64,000 bases of DNA from assembly GCF_020923495.1 (NCBI RefSeq), contig NZ_CP064048.1, positions 2,497,501 to 2,561,500 of the forward strand. The letters are read 5' to 3'. The notes beneath the pieces were generated by a model that ran no database searches, was not told where the DNA came from, and worked only from the letters and a program-made list of their open reading frames with translations. The position numbers and the translations under genes are program-made. How positions within the stretch are numbered: position 1 is the first letter of the stretch; every line of letters starts with the position of its first letter. Shown here piece after piece: positions 56,443-64,000 of the stretch. Source of the stretch: Brevibacillus sedimenti (GTDB lineage Bacteria > Bacillota > Bacilli > Brevibacillales > Brevibacillaceae).

Positions 56443-57573
56443 ATGAAACGGGATTACTATGAGGTGCTGGGTGTCTCCAAGGGAGCGGATGCCGACGAGA
56501 TCAAGAAGGCGTACCGCAAGTTGGCGCGCCAGTACCACCCCGACGTCAACAAGGCGCCGGATGCGGAAGAGAAGTTCAAGGAAGTAAAAGAAGCGTACGA
56601 TGTCCTCTCTGACCCGCAAAAGCGTGCCCAGTACGACCGGTTCGGCCATCAAGACCCCAGCCAGGGCTTTGGCGGCGGGTTCGGCGGATTTGACACGTCC
56701 GGCATGGGCGGCTTTGGGGACATTTTTGACATGTTTTTTGGCGGCGGCAGACGGTCCAACCCGAATGCGCCGAGAAAAGGGGCGGATCTGCAGTTTGGGT
56801 TGTCGATTGACTTCACGGATGCCGTCTTCGGCAAGGAAACGGACGTGGAGATTCCCAAAGAGGCGGAGTGCGACACCTGCCGTGGCACGGGAGCGAAGCC
56901 GGGTTCCGGCATAGAGACATGCAAGACGTGCGGCGGCACCGGTCAGCAGGAAGTGGTGGCAAATACCCCGTTTGGCCGCATCGTGAACCGTCGCGTGTGC
57001 CCGACCTGCGAAGGCAAGGGCAAGGTGGTCAAGGAGAAGTGTACATCCTGCCGCGGTACGGGCCGGGTGAAGGTGCGCCGCAAAATTCACCTCAACATTC
57101 CGGCAGGCGTCGACGACGGAGCACAGCTTCGCGTCGCGGGCGAAGGCGAACCGGGCATAAACGGCGGCCCTCCCGGCGACTTGTACGTCGTGCTGCGGGT
57201 GAAGCCGCACGAGTTTTTTGAAAGGGAAGGCAACGACATCTACTGCGAAGTGCCGCTCACCTTTGCCCAGGCAGCGCTCGGGGACGAAATTGAAGTGCCG
57301 ACGGTCGACGGCCGGGTTAAATTGAAGATTCCCGCCGGTACGCAGACGGAGACTTTTTTCCGGCTGCGGGGCAAAGGGGTGCCGTACCTGCGCGGAAGCG
57401 GCCGCGGCGACCAGCATGTGAAGGTGCGCGTCGTCACCCCGACCAAGCTGAACGAGCGGCAAAAGGAACTTCTTCGCGAATTCGCCTCCCTGTCTGGTGA
57501 GTCGATAAGCGGGTACGGCGTGGAAGATGAGGGTTTTTTTGAAAAAATGAAGCGGGCGTTCCGCGGCGAGTAG
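56443..57573 (+). CDS. dnaJ: Hsp40 co-chaperone DnaJ
   Basis: 376 aa from ATG 56443; ATG 56425 would add six residues. J domain with HPD (about 33-35), a Gly/Phe-rich segment, four CxxCxGxG-type zinc repeats ([32 protein letters not shown]) and the C-terminal substrate domain. An extended -10 TGCTATGAT (56402-56410) may start it independently of dnaK. Confidence 0.97.
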   Translation: MKRDYYEVLGVSKGADADEIKKAYRKLARQYHPDVNKAPDAEEKFKEVKEAYDVLSDPQKRAQYDRFGHQDPSQGFGGGFGGFDTSGMGGFGDIFDMFFGGGRRSNPNAPRKGADLQFGLSIDFTDAVFGKETDVEIPKEAECDTCRGTGAKPGSGIETCKTCGGTGQQEVVANTPFGRIVNRRVCPTCEGKGKVVKEKCTSCRGTGRVKVRRKIHLNIPAGVDDGAQLRVAGEGEPGINGGPPGDLYVVLRVKPHEFFEREGNDIYCEVPLTFAQAALGDEIEVPTVDGRVKLKIPAGTQTETFFRLRGKGVPYLRGSGRGDQHVKVRVVTPTKLNERQKELLREFASLSGESISGYGVEDEGFFEKMKRAFRGE

Positions 57574-57638
57574 CCGGGAATCGCGTCTGTCAGCGAGACG
57601 TTGGCAGAACATGAGCAAAATTGGGGAGTTGGTAGTTC

Positions 57639-58580
57639 ATGAAATGGTCGGAAATCAGTATCCACACGACAGCGGAGGCAGTGGAAGCAGTGTCCAACCT
57701 GCTATACGAGATGGGGGCCAACGGTGTCGTCATTGAAGACCCCGAGGTGCTGCATCGCGATTGGGATACGCCGTTTGGTGAAATCTACCAGCTCTCCCCG
57801 GATGATTTTCCGGACGAGGGCGTATTCGTCAAGGCGTATCTGCCGATGGATTCGAGTCAGCTGGTCGACGTGTTGGATGAGCTGAAGGAGCAGCTCAGCC
57901 ACCTGACCGACTACGGTCTCGACATCGGCAAAGGCACGATTGCCGTCAATGACGTGCACGAAGACGAGTGGGCCCACGCCTGGAAAAAGTATTACAAACC
58001 GGTCAACGTCTCCGAGCGGATGACGATCAAACCGGTCTGGGAGGCATACGAGCCGAAGCGGCCAGACGAGATCATCATCGAGATGGACCCGGGCATGGCC
58101 TTCGGCACCGGCACCCATCCGACGACGATTCTCTGCCTGCGCGCGTTGGAAAAATACCTGCAGCCCGGCGACCGCGTCTACGACGTAGGGACGGGAACGG
58201 CCATCCTCAGCATCGCCGCCGTCAAACTGGGCGCCGACCACGTGCTGGCGATGGATCTGGACGAGGTGGCGGTCCGCTCCGCGGAGGCCAACATCGAACT
58301 GAACGGCGTCCACGAGCGGATCACCGTCCGGCAGAACAACCTGCTGGACGGAGTGGACGAGCAGGTCGACCTGGTGGTGGCCAATATTCTCGCAGAAGTG
58401 ATCGTCCGCTTTACCGACGACGTATATCGCGTGCTGAAACCGGGCGGGGTGTTCATCGCGTCCGGGATCATCGCCGCGCGGGAAGCGGATGTGAAAGCGG
58501 CAATGGAGGCGTCCGGCCTTGAACTCGTGGAAACCATTTTCATCGATGACTGGGTAGCAATTGTGGCAAAAAAACGGTAG
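57639..58580 (+). CDS. prmA: ribosomal protein L11 methyltransferase
   Basis: 313 aa. PrmA N-terminal substrate-recognition domain, FGTGTHPTT and the SAM-binding DVGTGTAILSIAAVKLGA, catalytic-loop VVANILAEVI. Methylates L11 on the ribosome. Follows dnaJ by 65 bases. Confidence 0.95.
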   Translation: MKWSEISIHTTAEAVEAVSNLLYEMGANGVVIEDPEVLHRDWDTPFGEIYQLSPDDFPDEGVFVKAYLPMDSSQLVDVLDELKEQLSHLTDYGLDIGKGTIAVNDVHEDEWAHAWKKYYKPVNVSERMTIKPVWEAYEPKRPDEIIIEMDPGMAFGTGTHPTTILCLRALEKYLQPGDRVYDVGTGTAILSIAAVKLGADHVLAMDLDEVAVRSAEANIELNGVHERITVRQNNLLDGVDEQVDLVVANILAEVIVRFTDDVYRVLKPGGVFIASGIIAAREADVKAAMEASGLELVETIFIDDWVAIVAKKR

Positions 58581-58598
58581 AATAGTGAGGTTGGCGAG

Positions 58599-59342
58599 AT
58601 GCAAAGATATTTTGTCGAGCCACACCTCTTTTCCGAACAAGAGGTAACGATTGTCGGCGACGACGTTCATCATATCGTAAACGTGATGCGGGCCAAACCC
58701 GGCGAGAAAATCGTCGTGTGCGACGGGGCGGGCCGTTCGGCTGTCGCTCAGCTCGTCTCCCTGTCCGCAAAAGAAGTGACAGCATCGATCGTCCAGTTCC
58801 TGGACGAGCAGACGGAACTGCCGATCCGCATTACCATCGGACAGGGACTGCCGAAGGGCGAGAAGATGGAGTGGATATTGCAAAAGGGGACGGAAATGGG
58901 GGCGCATGCCTTTTTTCCGTTTACCTCCGAACGCACCATCGTCAAGCTGGACGCCAAAAAAGAGGCGAAGAAGCTGGAGCGCTGGCGCAAGATTGTCAAG
59001 GAGGCGGCGGAACAATCCCACCGGGCGGTGCTGCCGGAGATTCTGCCGCCTGCGTCGTTTCGACAAGCAATCGCGTCGGCCGCCGGTTACACGCAGCGTG
59101 TGATCGCCTATGAAAAGGAAGGCGGCTCTACGCTTCATCAGGTCTTTGCCGGCATGAGTCCGGGAGAGTCGCTCTTTGTGCTGATCGGGCCGGAAGGAGG
59201 CTTTTCTTTGGACGAGGTGAAGCAGGCAGAGTTGATGGGCTTTCAGTCCGTATCACTCGGTCCGCGCATCCTGCGCACGGAGACGGCCAGCCAGTACGTG
59301 CTGGCAGCCGCATCGTACCAGTTTGAACGCCTGGCCCCGTAG
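58599..59342 (+). CDS. rsmE: 16S rRNA m3U1498 methyltransferase
   Basis: 247 aa. SPOUT-class fold: HHIVNVMRAKPGEKIVVCDG at the N-terminal PUA-like domain, and the knot motifs IGPEGGFSLDEV and LGPRILRTETAS. 18 bases after prmA. Called yqeU in B. subtilis. Confidence 0.95.
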   Translation: MQRYFVEPHLFSEQEVTIVGDDVHHIVNVMRAKPGEKIVVCDGAGRSAVAQLVSLSAKEVTASIVQFLDEQTELPIRITIGQGLPKGEKMEWILQKGTEMGAHAFFPFTSERTIVKLDAKKEAKKLERWRKIVKEAAEQSHRAVLPEILPPASFRQAIASAAGYTQRVIAYEKEGGSTLHQVFAGMSPGESLFVLIGPEGGFSLDEVKQAELMGFQSVSLGPRILRTETASQYVLAAASYQFERLAP

Positions 59343-59388
59343 AGCGCGTAAGATGGGTCAAGGCTACTTACAGAAAGGAGGAAGCGCC

Positions 59389-60747
59389 ATGTCTACGGTT
59401 GCTTTCCATACATTGGGCTGCAAAGTGAACAGTTATGAGACGGAAGCGATCTGGCAGCTGTTTAAGGCCAACGGCTACGAGCGGGTGGACTTTGAACAGG
59501 ACGGCGCCGACGTCTACGTGATCAATACGTGCACGGTGACCAATACCGGAGACAAGAAGAGCCGTCAGGTCATCCGCCGTGCCATTCGCCGCAATCCTGA
59601 CGCGATTGTCGCGGTGACAGGTTGCTACGCGCAAACTTCCCCCGGGGAAATTGCGCAAATCCCGGGTGTAGATATCATCGTCGGCACACAGGGCCGCGAG
59701 AAACTGATCGAATACGTGGAGCAAATCCGCCGGGAGCGCCAACCGATCAACGCGGTCAGCAACATCATGAAGGCGCGCGAGTTTGAAGAACTGGACGTCC
59801 CGTCGTTTACGGATCGCACGCGCGCGTCCCTGAAGATTCAGGAAGGCTGCAACAATTTCTGCACCTTCTGCATCATCCCCTGGGCACGCGGCCTGATGCG
59901 CTCCCGCAAACCGGAGAGCGTTCTCGAACAGGCCCGGAAGCTGGTCGATGCCGGGTATCTGGAGATCGTGCTGACCGGTATCCACACCGGCGGTTACGGC
60001 GAGGATCTGGAGAACTACAACCTGGCCAAACTGCTCGTGGATCTGCATCAGGTGGAGGGACTGAAGCGGATTCGCATCAGCTCCATCGAAGCCAGCCAGA
60101 TTACTGACGAAGTGATTGATGTGATCAACAATTCGGATCGCGTCTGCCGTCATCTGCACGTGCCCCTGCAAGCGGGCGACGATGAGGTGCTGAAGCGGAT
60201 GCGCCGCAAGTACACCACGGCGGAATTCTACGAAAAGATGGTGAAAGTGCGCGAAGCACTGCCAGGCGTCGCCCTGACAACCGACGTGATCGTCGGCTTC
60301 CCGGGCGAAACGGAACAGCAGTTCCAAAACACCTACGATTTCATCAAAACCGTGGGGTTTGCCGAACTGCACGTCTTCCCGTACTCCATGCGCACCGGTA
60401 CGCCGGCTGCCCGCATGCCGGATCAGATTCCGGAAGAGGTGAAGCATGAGCGGGTCGCCCGACTGCTGGAGCTGAACCAGCAGCTGACGCTGGCATACGC
60501 CAAGCAGTTTGTCGGCGAAGTGCTGGAAGTGATTCCCGAACGCCCGTACAAGGAAGACCCGGACAGCGGCTTGCTGATGGGGTATTCCGACAACTATTTG
60601 AATGTGGTTTTCCCAGGCGATGCGTCGATGATCGGCAACATCTGCAAGGTCCGGCTGGATGAACCCGGCTCCGAATACTGCAACGGCACGCTTGTCCGCG
60701 TACTGGACAACGAGCGTCCTGTGCAACTGAAGGAACGGGCGATATGA
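59389..60747 (+). CDS. mtaB: tRNA threonylcarbamoyladenosine methylthiotransferase MtaB
   Basis: 452 aa from ATG 59389 with AAAGGAGG. Radical SAM methylthiotransferase: UPF0004 domain with HTLGCKVNSYE, TCTVT and TGCYAQ cysteines for the second Fe-S cluster, radical SAM C-NNF-C-TF-C, C-terminal TRAM domain. Converts t6A37 to ms2t6A37 in tRNAs reading ANN codons. B. subtilis yqeV. Overlaps the NUDIX gene by four bases. Confidence 0.95.
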   Translation: MSTVAFHTLGCKVNSYETEAIWQLFKANGYERVDFEQDGADVYVINTCTVTNTGDKKSRQVIRRAIRRNPDAIVAVTGCYAQTSPGEIAQIPGVDIIVGTQGREKLIEYVEQIRRERQPINAVSNIMKAREFEELDVPSFTDRTRASLKIQEGCNNFCTFCIIPWARGLMRSRKPESVLEQARKLVDAGYLEIVLTGIHTGGYGEDLENYNLAKLLVDLHQVEGLKRIRISSIEASQITDEVIDVINNSDRVCRHLHVPLQAGDDEVLKRMRRKYTTAEFYEKMVKVREALPGVALTTDVIVGFPGETEQQFQNTYDFIKTVGFAELHVFPYSMRTGTPAARMPDQIPEEVKHERVARLLELNQQLTLAYAKQFVGEVLEVIPERPYKEDPDSGLLMGYSDNYLNVVFPGDASMIGNICKVRLDEPGSEYCNGTLVRVLDNERPVQLKERAI

Positions 60748-61172
60748 AAGAGGTATCAGCGGGCGGCGTCGTCTACCGCTTTCACGACGAAGAACTGCTG
60801 CTGTTGCTGATTGAAGACCGCTACGGCAAGGTGACGCTGGCCAAGGGAAAACAGGAACTGGGCGAGACTATTGAGGAAGCGGCACTCCGGGAAGTGCTGG
60901 AGGAGACGGGAATCCGCGGGGTGCTCGGAGAAAAGCTGGACACGATTTATTACGACTACCAGCACGCAGTAACGGGAGAAGTGGTCAACAAGGAAGTCCA
61001 CTATTTTCTGGTGGAGGCGTACACGACGGAAATTACCGTGCAGGTGGAGGAGATTAACGACGTTCACTGGTACACGCCGCTGGAAGCGTGGGCGCTCCAG
61101 CAGGAGCGAGGGTACCGCAACAACGACGACGTCCTGCGCAAGGCTTTGCAACATTTCGGGATCGAGGTGTGA
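60744..61172 (+). CDS. NUDIX hydrolase
   Basis: 142 aa. Full NUDIX box [23 protein letters not shown] (about 36-58, split here as [11 protein letters not shown] and [12 protein letters not shown]). Hydrolyses a nucleoside diphosphate linked to X; substrate unknown. ATGA overlap with mtaB and five bases from deoC indicate one operon. Confidence 0.9.
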   Translation: MKEVSAGGVVYRFHDEELLLLLIEDRYGKVTLAKGKQELGETIEEAALREVLEETGIRGVLGEKLDTIYYDYQHAVTGEVVNKEVHYFLVEAYTTEITVQVEEINDVHWYTPLEAWALQQERGYRNNDDVLRKALQHFGIEV

Positions 61173-61177
61173 GAAGG

Positions 61178-61843
61178 ATGAACCTGAACAAGTACATTGA
61201 CCATACCCTGCTGAAGCCGGAAACGACGGCAGCGATGATCGACAAGCTGTGCGCCGAAGCAAAAGAACACGACTTTGCTTCCGTCTGCGTCAACCCCACT
61301 TGGGTAAAGCGCTGCGCCGAGCTGCTGAAAGGCACTGATGTAAAGGTGTGCACGGTCATCGGGTTCCCGCTGGGAGCCAGCACTCCGGCGGTGAAAGCGG
61401 CGGAAACCCGTGACGCGATTGCAAACGGCGCTGCGGAAGTGGACATGGTCCTCAATATCGGTGCGCTGAAATCCGGCGATCTGGAGCTGGTAAAAGCGGA
61501 TGTGAAAGCCGTCAAGGAAGCGGCTGGCAGCGTTTTGGTCAAAGTGATTCTGGAAACGGGCCTGTTAACGGACGAAGAAAAAGTGACCGCCTGCAAGCTG
61601 TGCGTTGAAGCAGGCGCCGATTACGTCAAAACCTCCACCGGATTCGGACACGGCGGTGCCACCGTGGAAGATATCGCCCTGATGCGCAAAACAGTGGGGC
61701 CGAATATTGGCGTGAAAGCCTCCGGCGGTGTGCGCGACCGCGCGACGGCGCTTGCGATGATCGAAGCGGGAGCGAGCCGCATTGGCACCAGTTCCGGCGT
61801 CGCGATCGTGACGGGCGCAAACGCGGGTGGCAGCGGTTACTGA
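61178..61843 (+). CDS. deoC: deoxyribose-phosphate aldolase
   Basis: 221 aa from ATG 61178. TIM-barrel class I aldolase: Schiff-base Lys in [23 protein letters not shown], and VKASGGVRD. Splits 2-deoxyribose 5-phosphate to acetaldehyde and glyceraldehyde 3-phosphate, salvaging nucleosides. Placed at the end of the prmA-to-deoC gene run. Confidence 0.95.
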   Translation: MNLNKYIDHTLLKPETTAAMIDKLCAEAKEHDFASVCVNPTWVKRCAELLKGTDVKVCTVIGFPLGASTPAVKAAETRDAIANGAAEVDMVLNIGALKSGDLELVKADVKAVKEAAGSVLVKVILETGLLTDEEKVTACKLCVEAGADYVKTSTGFGHGGATVEDIALMRKTVGPNIGVKASGGVRDRATALAMIEAGASRIGTSSGVAIVTGANAGGSGY

Positions 61844-61853
61844 CACGTAAGGA

Positions 61854-61885
61854 AAGCCTGACCGTATGAGTGGTCGGGCTTTTTT
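61854..61885 (+). terminator. terminator after deoC
   Basis: AAGCCTGACC (61854-61863), loop GTATGAGT, GGTCGGGCTT (61872-61881), six T in all. Confidence 0.85.
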
Positions 61886-62017
61886 CTGCAGGTGGGTCAC
61901 ACCTCTGCTCTGCAGGATGTGACAAAGTGTCTGAAGTGCGGATATTGGCAAAGTGAACCGCCTGACAAATCCCGGTGTAACCATATGGACAAAAACCGGG
62001 TGGAAGGAGCGCATCAC

Positions 62018-62410
62018 ATGAAAACCATCAAGGGCGTGTTGATTCTGCTTGCCTTTTTTGGAATGGGTACGCTGGCCAACAAATGGCTTCACGTCCCGCT
62101 GCCGGGCAACTTGCTGGGCATGCTGCTGCTGACGCTGGCGCTATGCACGGGACTGGTCAAGCTGGAGTGGGTCGAGACGGCCAGCAATCTGTTGATTCGG
62201 CACATGATGCTGTTTTTTGTACCGATTCTGGTGGGAGTGACTGCGTATCTCAAGTGGATTGCAGGCGACCCGTGGCCGATCGTTTCGTCGCTCGTGCTGG
62301 GTCCGCTCGCGGTGATGCTGGTGTCGGGTCGGGTCGTTCAGTGGTATCTGAACCGGCACAAGCAAAAAATGGAGCATCACCAACTGGAAGGGAGGATGCT
62401 CGATGTTTGA
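62018..62410 (+). CDS. CidA/LrgA family membrane protein
   Basis: 130 aa from ATG 62018 with GGAAGGAG. Four predicted helices; motifs HVPLPGNLLGMLLLTLAL and FFVPILVGVTAYL are LrgA/CidA signatures. Holin-like proteins linked to murein hydrolase export, and more recently to pyruvate uptake (PftA/YsbA in B. subtilis). Overlaps the LrgB gene by eight bases. Confidence 0.9.
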   Translation: MKTIKGVLILLAFFGMGTLANKWLHVPLPGNLLGMLLLTLALCTGLVKLEWVETASNLLIRHMMLFFVPILVGVTAYLKWIAGDPWPIVSSLVLGPLAVMLVSGRVVQWYLNRHKQKMEHHQLEGRMLDV

Positions 62411-63068
62411 CCAATTGCTTGCCGTTGCTGTCACACTGGCGGGATACAAGGCAGCGAGTGTGCTGGCGGAGCGCTTTCCCCGTCTGCAACCGCTGGTCGT
62501 GGCGACAATCTGCGTCTGGTTTGCCTGGTGGCTGATCGGCGAGGATTGGGAAGCGTACCGCGCCGGCGGGGAATGGATCTCGTTTTGGCTGGGACCGGCC
62601 ACGGTTGCACTGGCTGTTCCGCTCGCCAAGCAGCTGAAGGAGTTCGTCCATATTTGGCGCGGCGTCCTGCTGGGTGTGGCGGCGGGCTGTGCCGTTGCGA
62701 TCCTGACGGTCCGGCTGGTGGGATGGCTGCTGGGCACGGATCAGACGATGGTGCACAGCATGATGGCCAAATCGGTGACCACGCCAATCGCCGTGGAACT
62801 GACCCGCAGCATCGGCGGCATTCCGGCGCTGGGGGCCTTGTTTACCGTATTGACGGGGATCATCGGCGTCACCATTGCCCGTCCGGTCCTCTCCTGGGCG
62901 GGGATCAGGGATGATTGGGCAATTGGGATTGCCGTCGGCACCAGCTCTCATGCAATCGGCACAGCCAACCTGAACCGCGTCTCACCGGTGCAGACGGCGG
63001 CGTCCAGTGTGGCGATGATCTTGGCCGGTGTGGTGACAGCGCTGTACCTGATTCCGTTTTCCACGTAG
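62403..63068 (+). CDS. CidB/LrgB family membrane protein
   Basis: 221 aa with GGGAGG. About seven helices; MAKSVTTPIAVELTRSIGGIPAL and GTSSHAIGTANLNR are LrgB signatures. Partner of the preceding LrgA-like protein. No LytSR-type regulator is nearby. Converges on the Na/Pi gene with six bases between and no terminator. Confidence 0.9.
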   Translation: MFDQLLAVAVTLAGYKAASVLAERFPRLQPLVVATICVWFAWWLIGEDWEAYRAGGEWISFWLGPATVALAVPLAKQLKEFVHIWRGVLLGVAAGCAVAILTVRLVGWLLGTDQTMVHSMMAKSVTTPIAVELTRSIGGIPALGALFTVLTGIIGVTIARPVLSWAGIRDDWAIGIAVGTSSHAIGTANLNRVSPVQTAASSVAMILAGVVTALYLIPFST

Positions 63069-63074
63069 ACGGAG

Positions 63075-64000
63075 TTACCAGCGTCGTTTCCTGTCCGGCA
63101 CCAGCCACTGGACGGCAGCGGCGATCTGCCTGGTAAACGGCAGGGCGGCCAGGGAGCACACCACGTTGAACAGGGTCTGGGCATGAGCAATTCGCATCGA
63201 CGGGCTGTCTGTCAACAAGCTGCTGACCATGGCAAGCTGTGAAAGAAACGGCAGAAAGGCGAGAGCGCCTACCAGGTTGAACAGCGTGTGGCACCAGGCG
63301 ACCTGGCGGGAAGCCGCATTGGTGCCGATGCTGGCGATGATGGCGGTAAAGCAGGTGCCGATGTTGGCACCCAGCACGATTGCCAGCGCCGTCTCCATCG
63401 AGAGCACCTGGTGACTCATCAACCCCATGGTGATGGCGGTCGTCGCCGAACTGCTGTGGATGAGCGCTGTAAACACCATTCCGGTGATCAGGCCGATCCA
63501 GACGGAATGGCGGCTTTCTAGAAACAGCGAGCGAAACGCGTCCGACTGTTCCAGCGGTTTGGCCATCACCTGCATGGTGTCGATCCCAAGAAAGATCAGG
63601 CCGAAGCCGGCCACCACCAGTCCGATGCAGCGGGTCAGACGGCGCGGCATCAGCCACAAGGCGACGCCGACCAGAAGCATGGGCACGGCGAACGTCTCCA
63701 GCCGAAGCGCGATCAATTCGGTTGTGAACGTCGTCCCTACATTGGTGCCGAGAATGATTCCCACGGTCTGGGAAAAACTGATCATGCCTGCATGTGTAAG
63801 CCCGATGGTAAGGACGGTGACGGCGCTGGAACTCTGCAGCACCATGGTGCTCAACAGACCCACCCAAAAGCTGTGGACCGGCGTGCGCGTGAAGCGTCCC
63901 AGCCAGTCCGCCATTTTCTTCCCGGCGAGGTTTTGAAAACCGGTGCGCATGACATACATACCCAACAGAAAAAAACTGAGACCGAATGTAAAGGGAGCGA
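63075..64000 (-). CDS. Na/Pi cotransporter family protein (YqeW-like), N-terminus beyond the window
   Basis: The frame is open to the right edge, so the start is missing: the last visible codons read APFTFGLSFFLLGM before MYVMRTGFQ. About 308 codons. Two QSSSA-type repeats of the NptA/PhoU-linked family: VLQSSSAVTVLTIGLTHAG with ILGTNVGTTFTTE, and ALIHSSSATTAITMGLM with VLGANIGTCFTA. Polytopic. In B. subtilis yqeW follows mtaB on the same strand; here it is inverted and separated by three to four genes. Confidence 0.88.
   Translation of the reverse strand, partial: APFTFGLSFFLLGMYVMRTGFQNLAGKKMADWLGRFTRTPVHSFWVGLLSTMVLQSSSAVTVLTIGLTHAGMISFSQTVGIILGTNVGTTFTTELIALRLETFAVPMLLVGVALWLMPRRLTRCIGLVVAGFGLIFLGIDTMQVMAKPLEQSDAFRSLFLESRHSVWIGLITGMVFTALIHSSSATTAITMGLMSHQVLSMETALAIVLGANIGTCFTAIIASIGTNAASRQVAWCHTLFNLVGALAFLPFLSQLAMVSSLLTDSPSMRIAHAQTLFNVVCSLAALPFTRQIAAAVQWLVPDRKRRW

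Overview
The window is a stretch of a low-to-mid GC-rich (roughly 57 percent G+C by eye) endospore-forming Firmicute chromosome. Gene content and order match the Bacillus subtilis yqeG-to-yqeW region, and the sporulation genes gpr, spoIIP and yqxA are present. High G+C, many GTG/TTG starts, strong purine-rich ribosome binding sites and the inserted gene blocks suggest a Paenibacillaceae member, most like Brevibacillus; this assignment is an inference from gene content, not a database match. There are no rRNA genes, CRISPR arrays, prophage genes or complete insertion sequences.

Layout. Bases 1-18,700 are a mixed housekeeping/accessory region: a His-rich YtkA-like lipoprotein, a thioredoxin/BdbC disulfide pair, a PPP-type phosphatase, a sirtuin, one tRNA-Thr(CGU), a ureohydrolase-fold protein, an ABC-F ATPase, IlvE, a P1/S58 peptidase, a CvfC-like Nfu/HEAT protein, a CrtI-like FAD oxidoreductase, a class A beta-lactamase-like hydrolase, an orphan oligopeptide-binding lipoprotein next to a PuuD-type amidotransferase, and DNA polymerase IV. 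Between puuD and dinB lies a palindromic fold-back element of about 230 bp.

Bases 18,700-26,800 hold the ribosome-biogenesis/NAD operon yqeG-yqeH-aroE-yhbY-nadD-yqeK-rsfS-yqeM, followed by leuS under a T-box leader with specifier CUC. Bases 26,900-33,900 hold a rearranged competence locus: comEB, asnB, comEA and comER on the minus strand, with comEC divergent on the plus strand. An ECF sigma/anti-sigma pair follows, with a recognisable self-type promoter. Then come holA (reading frame broken at a run of six G), rpsT, gpr, spoIIP and yqxA.

Bases 40,200-49,400 are an accessory insertion relative to the usual gpr-spoIIP-yqxA-lepA order. It contains an App-type oligopeptide ABC operon (D-F-A-B-C order), an Xaa-Pro-type peptidase, a well-formed cobalamin riboswitch followed by only a remnant of a BtuC/FecCD permease gene, and a second ECF sigma/anti-sigma pair. 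Bases 49,600-64,000 return to the conserved core: lepA-hemW, the CIRCE-controlled hrcA-grpE-dnaK block, dnaJ behind a strong terminator, prmA-rsmE-mtaB-NUDIX-deoC, an lrgAB pair and a Na/Pi cotransporter (YqeW type) that runs off the right edge.

The most notable observations are the fold-back element and its solo arm copy 29 kb away, the cobalamin riboswitch stranded above a decayed permease gene, the holA frameshift, and the rearranged comE locus.
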